Assembly (NCBI RefSeq): GCF_003385595.1
Contig: NZ_QNUE01000005.1
Location: 248,001 to 312,000 of the forward strand
DNA: 64,000 nt
Source: Chryseobacterium flavum
GTDB lineage: Bacteria > Bacteroidota > Bacteroidia > Flavobacteriales > Weeksellaceae
Direction of reading: 5' to 3'
Made by a program: the position numbers and the translations under genes. Below the pieces are notes generated by a model. That model did no database searches, was not told where the DNA came from, and saw only the letters and a list, made by a program, of their open reading frames with translations. Shown here piece by piece: positions 43,274-51,653 of the stretch. Every line of letters begins with the position of its first letter. Within the stretch, counting starts at the first letter, position 1.

Positions 43274-43307
43274 CAAATATACATAAAAAAGATAGCTTTT
43301 AAAACAA
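43274..43307 (-). promoter_or_regulatory. promoter of the Cys-rich peptide gene
   Basis: On the minus strand, TTG (43307-43305), a 23-base spacer, and -7 box TATATTTG (43281-43274); the start codon is 27 bases downstream. Confidence 0.55.
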
Positions 43308-43398
43308 AAAAAGAAACCAACATCCTGATTATATACATATTACAATCTATAAATCCATGTCTGATCTTTCCTGTGATTGTAAAACTTGACTATCTTTT

Positions 43399-44739
43399 TT
43401 AATTAACTTTCCGGAGATCCAGTATCTCTGGTCTTTCTGAATGATCAGAAATATTTCCCGTTCGGGCAAATTCCGTCCAGAGAGCTCTCAGTTTTTTCCC
43501 ATTTTCATGGATGTACTCCCATGGTACTCCTCTTAACATTTCAGAGGATTCCCATGCTGGTTTATTTCCAAAAATCAAAGGCAGATCAATACAATGCGGA
43601 GCACCAATTCTGTTGTATTTTGATTGAGAATGAATTCTGAATAAATAAACATTTCTACCGCCATGTGCACAGTTCTCTGCAAATTTTTCGGCAGGTTTTC
43701 CGTAAATAAATTCTGTTGTTTTTTCAACAGTCTTATCCATAATCCTGAGCCCGATCCCTTTTCCAAAATATCTATTTAAAGCTTCTGAGGTCTTGAGATA
43801 AAAAGCTGTTTCATCATTGTTCAACCCGATGAGTACGTCGTATTTTTTTGCACTTTCCCTCCATTTTTCCAGCGACTCTTCTTCTTTACATAAAGGAGGA
43901 TATCCGTATTGGATGCCAAAGGGCATTGCTGCTTTTAACCCATATTTCATAACAGAGGGTACAAACTTCCCATATTCATCCATCATCTTCAAAACATCAG
44001 TTTCATTTTTTAAACCATCTGTTTTCCTTAAAAATTCTGCAGACATCTTCTGTCTTTTGTGCCTCAATCCTAAAGGTGCACTCTGAATAATGACCCGTTG
44101 AAACAAGTTTTCAATTCCCTCTGAAATCATCAGATGAGCAATGGCATCTCCTCCGGAAGATTGTCCGAAAAGCGTAATATTATCAGGGTCACCACCAAAA
44201 TCCGATATATATGTCTTTATCCATTTCAAAGCTTCGATCATATCAAAAAGGCCAAGATTCGGAGGTCTCTCTTCATCACCGCCTAAAAAACCAAAAAGTC
44301 CTAAACGATAGGAAACAGTTACTACTATAATGTTTTGTTCCTTTACCCATTCTGCCGGATCGGCAGTAGGTAAATCACCACATCCTATTTCATGAGATCC
44401 TCCATGAATCCATACGACAACAGGCAGCTTCCTATCATCTCTTATATTTTCAGGGCGTGTAATGGAAAGATACTGTGTAGATTCATCTGCTTCAAAGTTT
44501 TCAATATGCGTAATGCCTATCATTTTTTCCACAAGCGGACTTAATGCCTGTGGGCAAACCGGTGTTTTATCCGGAAAGATAATATCTGAGACAGAAGGCT
44601 GTAGAGGCACTGGTTTTTGAAATCTTTCCGAACAGGCGTAGCGGATACTTTTTGCGTTGATAATGCCTTCTTCTTTTAATGCTGTAATTCTCCCGAAACG
44701 GGTCTCAAAAATATAGAGTTCTTTCTGTTGTGATTTCAT
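43399..44739 (-). CDS. type B carboxylesterase
   Basis: A 446-residue esterase without signal peptide. VVVWIHGGSHEIGCGDLPTADPAEWV holds the oxyanion HGG, and ITLFGQSSGGDAIAHLM the nucleophile elbow GQSSGG (Ser about residue 190). Acid and His follow in the second half (GLNNDETAFYL; GAPHCIDLPLIFGN). At 446 residues it is shorter than most family members (about 500), with the shortening in the C-terminal lid part. Cytoplasmic ester hydrolysis; substrate unknown. The AraC-type regulator lies upstream on the same strand with a 97-base gap. Confidence 0.85.
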   Translation of the reverse strand: MKSQQKELYIFETRFGRITALKEEGIINAKSIRYACSERFQKPVPLQPSVSDIIFPDKTPVCPQALSPLVEKMIGITHIENFEADESTQYLSITRPENIRDDRKLPVVVWIHGGSHEIGCGDLPTADPAEWVKEQNIIVVTVSYRLGLFGFLGGDEERPPNLGLFDMIEALKWIKTYISDFGGDPDNITLFGQSSGGDAIAHLMISEGIENLFQRVIIQSAPLGLRHKRQKMSAEFLRKTDGLKNETDVLKMMDEYGKFVPSVMKYGLKAAMPFGIQYGYPPLCKEEESLEKWRESAKKYDVLIGLNNDETAFYLKTSEALNRYFGKGIGLRIMDKTVEKTTEFIYGKPAEKFAENCAHGGRNVYLFRIHSQSKYNRIGAPHCIDLPLIFGNKPAWESSEMLRGVPWEYIHENGKKLRALWTEFARTGNISDHSERPEILDLRKVN

Positions 44740-44836
44740 TTTGAAACTTCAAAATCTTTATTTTAAAGATAACTCTGTTTTTTCAGAAGAAAAAATTTAC
44801 CCCATTTTTTAACATACAGAAATATTTATGTATGTT

Positions 44837-45739
44837 TCAGTTCAGAATTTTATATTCGCTTGGCGAAACACCTACTTTGGTTTTAAATAGTCTTGTAAAA
44901 TGCTGCGGATATTTGAACCCCAGATCATAGGAAATCTCACTGATAGTTTTTCCATTGCCCAGGATTTGTTCTTTAGCTATATCAATGAGCTTGTTATGGA
45001 TAAATTCCTGGGCAGAAATTCCCAGTTCTTTTTTAATAAGATCACCAAAATAGTTTGCTGACAGATTCAGTTTCTCCGCAAAGTAGTTCACCATAGGAAA
45101 ACCAATGTTTTTAGGATCTTCAGATTTTAAGTAATCGTCAACCAGATTTTCAAATTTTCCAATAAGTCCCTGATTGATGTGGTCTCTTGTAATAAACTGG
45201 CGGTCATAAAATCGCATACAGTAATTGAGAAACAATTCAATATTGTTAACCACTAAAGATTTGCTGTGCTTATCAATAGGCTGCTCAAGCTCAAGTTTAA
45301 TATTTTTAAAACATTCCAAAATAATTTCCCGTTCTTTTTCAGAAAGGTGCAAAGCTTCATGTACATCATATGAAAAGAACGAATAGTCTTTAATATGCTT
45401 CCCTAAATTTGTTCCTTTTATCAAATCAGGATGAAAAATTAAGGCAAATCCTGCCGGCTGCACAAATTTATCTTTATTGTAAATTCCATAGACCTGTCCG
45501 GGAGCAATGAAAACCAATGTCCCTTCCTGGTAATCATAACTGTGCTTTCCATACTGCATATCTCCACACATTACATCTTTTAAAAAAACAGTATAAAACC
45601 CAAATTTTCTTTTATGCTGGCAAACAGGAGCAGATTTGGAAAAATCAATGATGCCCACCAGCGGATGCAGGGTTTCATGATTTGCCATTTTATTATATTC
45701 TGCAATACTGTTATAGATTTCAACCTCCTGGTTTTCCAT
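44837..45739 (-). CDS. AraC-family transcriptional regulator
   Basis: A 300-residue regulator. The N-terminal 150 residues form a cupin-like sensor (KHSYDYQEGTLVFIAPGQVYGI). The C-terminal 100 residues hold two helix-turn-helix units: YFAEKLNLSANYFGDLIKKELGISAQEFI and KTISEISYDLGFKYPQHFTRLFKTKVGVSPSEY (both quoted in parts). The ATG at 45739 (ENQEVEIYNSIAEYN) is preferred; an ATG seven codons upstream is possible. It is divergent from an alcohol dehydrogenase gene, and a 15-bp inverted repeat in between is a likely operator. AraC proteins in such pairs usually activate the neighbour on binding an inducer. Confidence 0.9.
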   Translation of the reverse strand: MENQEVEIYNSIAEYNKMANHETLHPLVGIIDFSKSAPVCQHKRKFGFYTVFLKDVMCGDMQYGKHSYDYQEGTLVFIAPGQVYGIYNKDKFVQPAGFALIFHPDLIKGTNLGKHIKDYSFFSYDVHEALHLSEKEREIILECFKNIKLELEQPIDKHSKSLVVNNIELFLNYCMRFYDRQFITRDHINQGLIGKFENLVDDYLKSEDPKNIGFPMVNYFAEKLNLSANYFGDLIKKELGISAQEFIHNKLIDIAKEQILGNGKTISEISYDLGFKYPQHFTRLFKTKVGVSPSEYKILN

Positions 45740-45881
45740 GAAATACGTTTTTTGTACCATTCAAAATTACTACTTTCAAGTGTAACTGAAATGGAGTCTG
45801 TAAAATTGGTAGGTAATTCGGTAATCTGTATAAGTCCTGTTTATTGGAAAGTTTCGAATTTTGCATTATTATGGAAGTTTT

Positions 45882-45923
45882 TAAATGGTTACTGTTCGTA
45901 GCCAACAAGAACATAACCATTTA
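45882..45923. promoter_or_regulatory. long inverted repeat in the araC-like/alcohol dehydrogenase intergenic region
   Basis: TAAATGGTTA (45882-45891) and TAACCATTTA (45914-45923) are perfect 10-base inverted copies. TGTTC (45893) and GAACA (45909) extend the symmetry to 15 bases with one bulge. The element ends 35 bases before the dehydrogenase ATG. Candidate operator, or a hairpin in the leader. Confidence 0.6.
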
Positions 45924-45958
45924 TAAAACAGTTTGCTAAACTTAAATTAAGATAAAAA

Positions 45959-47014
45959 ATGAGTACAATCACAGTAAAGGCTTATGGTGCTGAATCTACC
46001 ACAGCAGACCTGAAAGAAATGAATATTGAAAGAAGAGAAGTAACCTCAAAGGATGTGGAAATTGAAATTTTATACTGCGGGGTATGCCATTCTGATCTTC
46101 ATACTGCAAGAAACGACTGGGGCGGATCTTTATATCCTGTAGTTCCCGGACATGAAATTGTCGGAAGAATTACAAAAACAGGAAGTGAAGTTTCCAAATT
46201 TAAAGTGGGAGACCTTGCAGCAGTAGGATGCATGGTAGATTCATGTGGACATTGTGACAGCTGCAAGCATGATCTGGAACAATATTGTCAAAATGGATTC
46301 ACAGGAACTTATAACGGGAAAGATAAACATCTTGGAGGCCATACTTTCGGAGGATATTCCCAAAAAGTAGTGGTTGATGAACATTTTGTTTTAAGTGTTC
46401 CTGAAAATCTTGATCTTGCAGCAGTAGCACCACTTCTATGTGCAGGAATTACCACATGGTCACCACTTAGACACTGGAACGCTGGCCCGGGTTCAAAAGT
46501 GGCTGTTGTAGGATTAGGCGGTTTAGGCCATATGGCTATCAAATTAGCAAAAGGATTAGGGGCAGAAGTTACTTTATTCTCAAGAACTCCCGGGAAAACG
46601 GATGATGCTAAACAACTTGGAGCAGATCATGTAGTAATCTCTACGGATGACCTGCAAATGGATGCCGTAAAAGGTAAATTTGACCTTATCATTGATACAG
46701 TACCTTATGAGCACGATATCAATCCCTATATGCAGACACTTTCCCTGAACGGAACCCTGGTTCTTGTAGGGTTCGTAGGAGAATTCCAGGAAACTGAAGT
46801 AAGTACAAGACCTATGATCTTCCAACGCCGTTCTGTAGCAGGATCTTTGATCGGAGGTATTGCAGAAACCCAGGAATTATTAGATTTCTGCGGAAAACAT
46901 AATATTGTCTCTGATATTGAACTGATCAAAATGCAGGATATCAACAATGCGTATGAAAGAATGCTGAAAAGCGATGTAAAATACCGTTTTGTCATTGATA
47001 TGCAGTCTTTATAA
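45959..47014 (+). CDS. zinc-dependent NAD(P) alcohol dehydrogenase (YahK/CAD type)
   Basis: A 351-residue MDR dehydrogenase. The catalytic zinc ligands are in CGVCHSDLHTARN (Cys39) and GHEIVGRI (His). The structural zinc ligands are in CGHCDSCKHDLEQYC. The cofactor motif is VAVVGLGGLGHMAIKLAKGLG. The KHLGGHTFGGYSQKVVV stretch is typical of the YahK/cinnamyl-alcohol dehydrogenase-like aldehyde reductases, usually NADPH-linked. It reduces aldehydes or oxidises primary alcohols in the cytoplasm. It is divergent from the AraC-type gene and probably regulated by it. Confidence 0.93.
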   Translation: MSTITVKAYGAESTTADLKEMNIERREVTSKDVEIEILYCGVCHSDLHTARNDWGGSLYPVVPGHEIVGRITKTGSEVSKFKVGDLAAVGCMVDSCGHCDSCKHDLEQYCQNGFTGTYNGKDKHLGGHTFGGYSQKVVVDEHFVLSVPENLDLAAVAPLLCAGITTWSPLRHWNAGPGSKVAVVGLGGLGHMAIKLAKGLGAEVTLFSRTPGKTDDAKQLGADHVVISTDDLQMDAVKGKFDLIIDTVPYEHDINPYMQTLSLNGTLVLVGFVGEFQETEVSTRPMIFQRRSVAGSLIGGIAETQELLDFCGKHNIVSDIELIKMQDINNAYERMLKSDVKYRFVIDMQSL

Positions 47015-47037
47015 TAATTCTTCTACAAAATATTAAC

Positions 47038-47079
47038 AAAACAGGCGCTTCAGATTGAAGCGCCTGTTTTTATTTTTTT
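47038..47079. terminator. bidirectional terminator between dehydrogenase and HxlR genes
   Basis: A 14-bp perfect stem (AAAACAGGCGCTTC / GAAGCGCCTGTTTT, 47038-47051 with 47057-47070), loop of 5, then T run. Confidence 0.95.
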
Positions 47080-47498
47080 AAGTTCCGGCTAAAAGCATTC
47101 TGATCCTGATTGGCTATATATCTGTTTCCTTCAGCGCTTTTTTTATCATTCCTTTCCATGTCCTGAAATGCCCATGCAGCCATCGCATCAATAACAGGAG
47201 CCAGTTCATTACCTGCTTCACTCAGCTTATAGGTGACATGAGGAGGTACTACAGGCTTTGCTGTTCTGATAATCAACCCATCTGTTTCGAGCTGTTTCAA
47301 ATGCTGGATCAGCATTTTTTCCGTTACGGCAGGAATTGCTTTTTTCAATTCACTGTATCTTTTTTCTCCTGTAGAAAGATTGAATAAGATAATCGGTTTC
47401 CAGAATCCGCCAATTCTTTCCATAACATACATTACCGGGCAATCCTGGATCGTCTTTTTATTCTCCTGAATGGTTGAACTTTCTTTAATCGCTGTCAT
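47070..47498 (-). CDS. HxlR-family winged-helix regulator
   Basis: A 142-residue regulator starting at the ATG at 47498 (TAIKESSTIQENKKTIQDCPVMYV); 80 codons of open frame further upstream are a shadow of the divergent gene. DCPVMYVMERIGGFWKPIILFNL, RYSELKKAIPAVTEKMLIQHLKQLE and TYKLSEAGNEL are the HxlR pattern, with the conserved Cys of the redox/aldehyde-sensing members in DCP (about residue 19). It is divergent from an NmrA-like oxidoreductase; GTAAGTAC repeats in the shared promoter region are its probable operator. Confidence 0.92.
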   Translation of the reverse strand: MTAIKESSTIQENKKTIQDCPVMYVMERIGGFWKPIILFNLSTGEKRYSELKKAIPAVTEKMLIQHLKQLETDGLIIRTAKPVVPPHVTYKLSEAGNELAPVIDAMAAWAFQDMERNDKKSAEGNRYIANQDQNAFSRNLKK

Positions 47499-47514
47499 AG
47501 TTACATACTTTAGG

Positions 47515-47553
47515 GTAAGTACTTGTATAAAAGTAAGTACAAATATAACTTTG
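47515..47553 (+). promoter_or_regulatory. promoter and HxlR operator between divergent genes
   Basis: TTG (47523-47525), 20-base spacer, TAACTTTG (47546-47553) make a textbook promoter for the NmrA-like gene. Two direct GTAAGTAC repeats, 18 bases apart (47515-47522 and 47533-47540), flank or overlap the TTG element and the spacer. On the minus strand TATATTTG (47547-47540) gives a -7 box for the HxlR gene, overlapping the second repeat. A dimer bound here would cover both promoters. Confidence 0.65.
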
Positions 47554-47580
47554 TTCACAGAAATAAAAAAATATTTACAT

Positions 47581-48459
47581 ATGAAAATCGTAATCACAGG
47601 ATCATTAGGAAACGTAGCTAAACCATTGTCACAACAATTAATTACCGAAGGGCATAATGTTACTATAGTAAGCAGCAGCAATGAAAGAAAACATGATATT
47701 GAATCTCTGGGAGCTACTCCTGCCATAGGATCTATCACAGACGCTCAGTTTTTAACCCAGACATTTGACGGGGCTGATGCTGTTTTTGTAATGACACCTC
47801 CTGCTATCAGCCCGGATAAGATTGTGGAAAACACAACGAATGCCGGAAAAAATTATGCTGAAGCTTTAAAAAAGGCCAATGTAAAAAGAGCCGTAATGCT
47901 AAGCAGCGTAGGAGCTGAATCACCGGTAGAAAACGGTCCGATTGCAGGGCTTCACAACATTGAAAAACTGTATAATGAAGTAGAAGATACCACTTTTACT
48001 TTCTTAAGAGCCGGATATTTTTACAATAACTTTTTCAATGATATTCCTTTGATTCAAAATGCAGGAATCATTGGAGCAAATTATCCTGCAAGTATTGAAG
48101 TACCAGTTGTACACCCAACTGATATTGCGAAAGCGGCGGCTGAAGAACTGGTAAAAGACGGAAATACCAATACTATCAGATATATTGTAAGCGATATAAG
48201 AAAAGCATCTGATTTTGCTAAAGTTTTGGGTTCTGCTGTTAATAAGCCGGAGCTTACATGGATAGAATTCTCTGATGAAGATTCTTTAAACGGAATGCTG
48301 CAGGCCGGACTTCCTGAAGACATGGCTAAGCTATATGTCGAAATGGGTAGAGGAATCAGAACCGGTGTTGTACAGAAGGATTATATTGATCACGGTTCTC
48401 CTGTTACAGGAAATGTTAAATTGGAAGATTTTGCCAAAGAATTTGCTTCTCAATTTTAA
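47581..48459 (+). CDS. NmrA-like NAD(P)H-binding oxidoreductase
   Basis: A 292-residue Rossmann protein: KIVITGSLGNVAKPLSQQLITEGHNVTIVS with GxxGxxA-type nucleotide loop, DADAVFVMTPP and MLSSVGAESPVENGPI (atypical short-chain dehydrogenase). The usual NmrA/YtfG pattern FLRAGYFYNNFF follows. The lack of the YxxxK catalytic pair in the ordinary place suggests a quinone reductase or a redox-sensing member. The ATG at 47581 was chosen, and the upstream 37 codons lie over the promoter. Divergent HxlR gene probably represses it; such pairs respond to electrophiles or quinones. Confidence 0.85.
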   Translation: MKIVITGSLGNVAKPLSQQLITEGHNVTIVSSSNERKHDIESLGATPAIGSITDAQFLTQTFDGADAVFVMTPPAISPDKIVENTTNAGKNYAEALKKANVKRAVMLSSVGAESPVENGPIAGLHNIEKLYNEVEDTTFTFLRAGYFYNNFFNDIPLIQNAGIIGANYPASIEVPVVHPTDIAKAAAEELVKDGNTNTIRYIVSDIRKASDFAKVLGSAVNKPELTWIEFSDEDSLNGMLQAGLPEDMAKLYVEMGRGIRTGVVQKDYIDHGSPVTGNVKLEDFAKEFASQF

Positions 48460-48515
48460 TTTCTTTGGTCTTGAAACAAAAGTTCAAGGCTGGAATTAAG
48501 ATGCTAGCTATAAGT

Positions 48516-48546
48516 AATTTCGGCGCACCAAAGGTGCGCCGAAATT
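48516..48546. terminator. bidirectional terminator
   Basis: A 14-bp perfect stem (AATTTCGGCGCACC / GGTGCGCCGAAATT) around a 3-base loop between convergent genes. Confidence 0.85.
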
Positions 48547-48570
48547 ATTTTATAATATATTTAATCAATA

Positions 48571-49854
48571 CTATTTTTTGTTTTTTAAAGTTCCTTTTAA
48601 AACTTTCAGTTTTCCATCAATAGGCTGATCAATTTTTAATCCTAAAACCTCAGCTACCAATGGATAAACATTGATGTTCGCAAATTCACTGATCACCATG
48701 TTATTTTTAAATTCCGGTCCCCATGCAAAGAATATAGCTTTCATTTCCGGAACAACTTTAGGATTATAACCATGTTTTCCAACAGATGTTTTTTTCCCTT
48801 TTTCAAGGAAGATTTTAGGAGCTCTCGGGATCAGAAGAATCTGTCCGATCCTGTTATACTGATCATCTCTTGTTGCAAAATGCAGGTATCTAGGAAGTCT
48901 TTTATCCAGATACACTTCATAATCATCTGTTTTATTGGCTTTCAGTTCTTTATAAACCGCTTTCACCTCATGCGAATTTTTAACATAAACCCTTAACAGA
49001 GTCTGGGAATTGTAAAAATCGAACCTGTTTTTATCAAAAAGAATAGCCGGAATTTCCAAAGGTGTACCTCCGTCTACTTTGATCATTCCATGATCTGAGA
49101 CAAAAATAAAATTGACATTTTTTAATCCCAGGTCATCAACCTTCTGAACCAAATTACCAATTGCCTCATCAATCAGATGCACAGCATTTTCAGTTTCTTT
49201 GGCATCGGGCCCGAAATGATGACCGCTGCCATCTACTTCAGGGAAATACAACGAAATAAAATGAGGTCTCTTTTCTTCAGGCAATTTAAGCCAGTTTACT
49301 ACTTTTTCAACTTTTTCAGAGGGTGTAAATTTCTCATGATAAGGATAATAATAAGTAGGCCTCATTCCCCCGGCATCACTGGCTGATCCTACCCACATTA
49401 AAGAAGCTGAAACCAGCCCTTGCTTTTCTGCTAATCCCCAAAGCGGAGTTCCTCCGTACCAGCTTCCGTCTTCAGCATTTTTCTTATTGTTCATGGCATA
49501 TCCTTCTTTTCTCTTGTAATCATAGAAAAAATTATCAATCAAACCATGATGAGATGGATAAAGTCCGGTGATTAAGCTCCAGTGGTTGGGAAAAGTTATG
49601 CTTGGATAACTTGGGATCATTGCTTCAGCCTGTACTCCCCCTCCTGAAAGTCTCAAAAGGTTTTGAGCATTATACTTTTTGGCATAATCATATCTGAAAC
49701 CGTCTGTAGAGATCATAATCACATAGGGCTTCGACTGAACTTCCGGACTGTTCTGACGACCCGGAACAATAACCTGGGCAGTATCAATATTTCCCTGTTG
49801 GGCAAAAGCCGTTAAGGAAATGAGCAGCAGTAAAAAATGGATTCCTCGCTTCAT
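48571..49854 (-). CDS. secreted type I phosphodiesterase/nucleotide pyrophosphatase (alkaline phosphatase superfamily)
   Basis: A 427-residue protein with signal peptide (GIHFLLLLISLTAFAQ). Metal-site Asp is in YVIMISTDGFRYDYA, the nucleophile Thr in IPSYPSITFPNHWSLITGLYPSHHGL (about residue 85), further metal ligands in PEVDGSGHHFGPD and FVSDHGM, and the last His in GKHGYNP. This is the ENPP-type pattern. It cleaves nucleotides or phosphodiesters in the periplasm. Length is normal. Confidence 0.92.
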   Translation of the reverse strand: MKRGIHFLLLLISLTAFAQQGNIDTAQVIVPGRQNSPEVQSKPYVIMISTDGFRYDYAKKYNAQNLLRLSGGGVQAEAMIPSYPSITFPNHWSLITGLYPSHHGLIDNFFYDYKRKEGYAMNNKKNAEDGSWYGGTPLWGLAEKQGLVSASLMWVGSASDAGGMRPTYYYPYHEKFTPSEKVEKVVNWLKLPEEKRPHFISLYFPEVDGSGHHFGPDAKETENAVHLIDEAIGNLVQKVDDLGLKNVNFIFVSDHGMIKVDGGTPLEIPAILFDKNRFDFYNSQTLLRVYVKNSHEVKAVYKELKANKTDDYEVYLDKRLPRYLHFATRDDQYNRIGQILLIPRAPKIFLEKGKKTSVGKHGYNPKVVPEMKAIFFAWGPEFKNNMVISEFANINVYPLVAEVLGLKIDQPIDGKLKVLKGTLKNKK

Positions 49855-49951
49855 TATTTAAATTTTGGCAAAGTTACATTCTATCTTGTTCCCTGAAAAA
49901 TTCAGAAGATTAAAAGTATATTAAAACCTGTTGATTAAAATCCAACAGCAT

Positions 49952-50788
49952 TTATAGAAAGCGTTTCATTTCAAATTGTGAAATCCAGTTTGTAAGACCG
50001 ACTTTTTCACTAAGGAACCTGCTTGTATTTTCTGATACATCATCTATATTATTAAAAGATACAGGCTGTCCATTTCCAACAGCATCAAAAAGGGATGTCC
50101 CTACTCCTTTTCTTCTGTAATCTTTGTCAACAGCAATCTGATATATTTTCCTTATAACAGGATTATAAATCAAATAGCCAATAAGCTTTTCGTTTTCATA
50201 AGCCCCGAAAGTGATAAGATCGTTTTGAATCCGGTCCAGTACAGATATACAGCCTTGCCATGAAGGCTCAATATCCCAGAATGAACGGAATTTGTCCCAT
50301 TGAAATTCCTTTAGTTCTCTTATATTAATTGCTGATTGTCTTTTTCCGGACTTAATATTCCCATTAAAACAAAGTAAACGTCTTACTTTCGTAAAGCCTA
50401 AATTCTCATAAGCCCTTATTGCCTGGTTATTCCCTTCAATTACTTCAAGAAGCAGTACATCAGCATTTTTCTTTTTTAATATTGGAATAATAAAATCATA
50501 CATTTTCCTGACTAATCCTTTTCCCCTGTGTTCGGGAACGATACCTGTTCCTCCGTTGTAAATGATTGTCTCGCCATTCTCATTTTTTTCAGCCTGAAGA
50601 ATAAACCCGGCCAGCTCTCCATCTTCAAATGCGCCTACAGACAGATTCAAATCTATTTTTTCAGCATTAATTTTGAAAATAAGCTGTTCTTCCGACAAGT
50701 GAAAAGGCACCACATAATCTGAAAAAGAAAGGTTAAACACAGCTAAAATATCCTTTATACTACTATCTGCTAAGGTTTTAAACTCCAT
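49952..50788 (-). CDS. double GNAT-domain acetyltransferase
   Basis: A 278-residue protein with two acetyltransferase units. The first has VPEHRGKGLVRKMYDFIIPIL and NQAIRAYENLGFTKVRRL (about residues 84-137), a complete acetyl-CoA loop. The second has QIAVDKDYRRKGVGTSLFDAV (about residues 215-235) and a shorter end (NTSRFLSEKVGLTNWISQFEM). Substrate unknown. The cytidine-deaminase-like gene lies 32 bases upstream on the same strand, so the two may share a transcript. Confidence 0.85.
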   Translation of the reverse strand: MEFKTLADSSIKDILAVFNLSFSDYVVPFHLSEEQLIFKINAEKIDLNLSVGAFEDGELAGFILQAEKNENGETIIYNGGTGIVPEHRGKGLVRKMYDFIIPILKKKNADVLLLEVIEGNNQAIRAYENLGFTKVRRLLCFNGNIKSGKRQSAINIRELKEFQWDKFRSFWDIEPSWQGCISVLDRIQNDLITFGAYENEKLIGYLIYNPVIRKIYQIAVDKDYRRKGVGTSLFDAVGNGQPVSFNNIDDVSENTSRFLSEKVGLTNWISQFEMKRFL

Positions 50789-50820
50789 TAATATCTTTTA
50801 TTTTAAGTCCGGTTAATACA

Positions 50821-51204
50821 TTACCATTCTCTGTCAATACCTTCTTTCCAGTCAAAAGGTATCAATTCCTTTAACATCACGAATACGCCATTCTTAACTT
50901 CTATGATAGCCTTTAGGTTTTCTCTGGATAATTGACTGATTAATTCTCTGCATCGCCCGCAGGGAGGTACTGCATTACCTTCGTGATCTACCGCAACTAA
51001 CGCTTTGATATGATATTCCCCATGTTTCAACATTTCCGCTACAGTACTATGTTCTGCACAAAATCCCATAGAACAGGCAGTATCTATGCTAAACATTTCC
51101 ATGTATGGTGGAATTGCTGCAGCAATTCCACCATACTCCACATAATCGTTCAGTACTTTGATTCCTGCAAGCCTACGGGCTATTCCTTTTAAATCATTCT
51201 CCAT
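50821..51204 (-). CDS. cytidine deaminase-like protein
   Basis: A 127-residue zinc deaminase. The zinc and proton-shuttle motifs are CAEHSTVAEML (the H/C-A-E site, with Cys as first ligand) and PPCGRCRELI (PCxxC). Cys in the HAE position is the mark of cytidine and blasticidin-S type deaminases. Deamination of cytidine or a related nucleoside is likely. The protein is close to normal length for this group. It follows a truncated GrpB gene and precedes the GNAT gene. Confidence 0.88.
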   Translation of the reverse strand: MENDLKGIARRLAGIKVLNDYVEYGGIAAAIPPYMEMFSIDTACSMGFCAEHSTVAEMLKHGEYHIKALVAVDHEGNAVPPCGRCRELISQLSRENLKAIIEVKNGVFVMLKELIPFDWKEGIDREW

Positions 51205-51218
51205 TGGCTAAGCATAAA

Positions 51219-51527
51219 TTACTTCTGTTGGTTTAGAAAGGTATTTAATTTAATGAAGAAACGGCGATAAGGCATATCTTCATTATACTTTTCATAATAA
51301 ATATACTCTTTCCCCGCCAGAAGGGATGGAACTTTATCCAGCTCTTTTTCATCCTTTACACCAATCATAATATCTATGATCGGTTTTGCAGATAATCCTT
51401 CTACAGATGTACTGCCAATATGCTCAATTTGCGGATTTAAACAACCTATAGTTCCATTCAGCTCATTTTGGATAGACTCAAATTGGATTCTCCAGTCAGG
51501 ATTATATTTTTCAAAAATAATTTTCAT
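51219..51527 (-). pseudogene. truncated GrpB-family gene
   Basis: 102 codons from the ATG at 51527. IIFEKYNPDWRIQFESIQNEL, QIEHIGSTSVEGLSAKPIIDIMIGV and RRFFIKL are the nucleotidyltransferase-like GrpB core. Family members are about 165-170 residues and continue with a conserved HLHVV segment and a further helix region; here the frame ends NTFLNQQK and TAA, followed directly by the deaminase gene. The C-terminal third is missing and no remnant is seen in another frame. Either a shortened, still working form or a decayed gene. Confidence 0.6.
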
Positions 51528-51596
51528 GGCAACTGATGAGATACAAAGATATGAAAATCCTTTCAACACACTGGGAATTAAGTATTCAATACAAAA

Positions 51597-51626
51597 AATA
51601 ATACCTCTGAAAACAGAGGTATTATT
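51597..51626 (-). terminator. terminator of the envelope/redox operon
   Basis: A 12-bp perfect stem (AATAATACCTCT / AGAGGTATTATT, loop of 6). On the minus strand it is followed by TATTTTTTG. It lies 28 bases after the last gene of the operon. Confidence 0.85.
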
Positions 51627-51653
51627 AAATATTTAGATTGTGTTTTTTATTGA

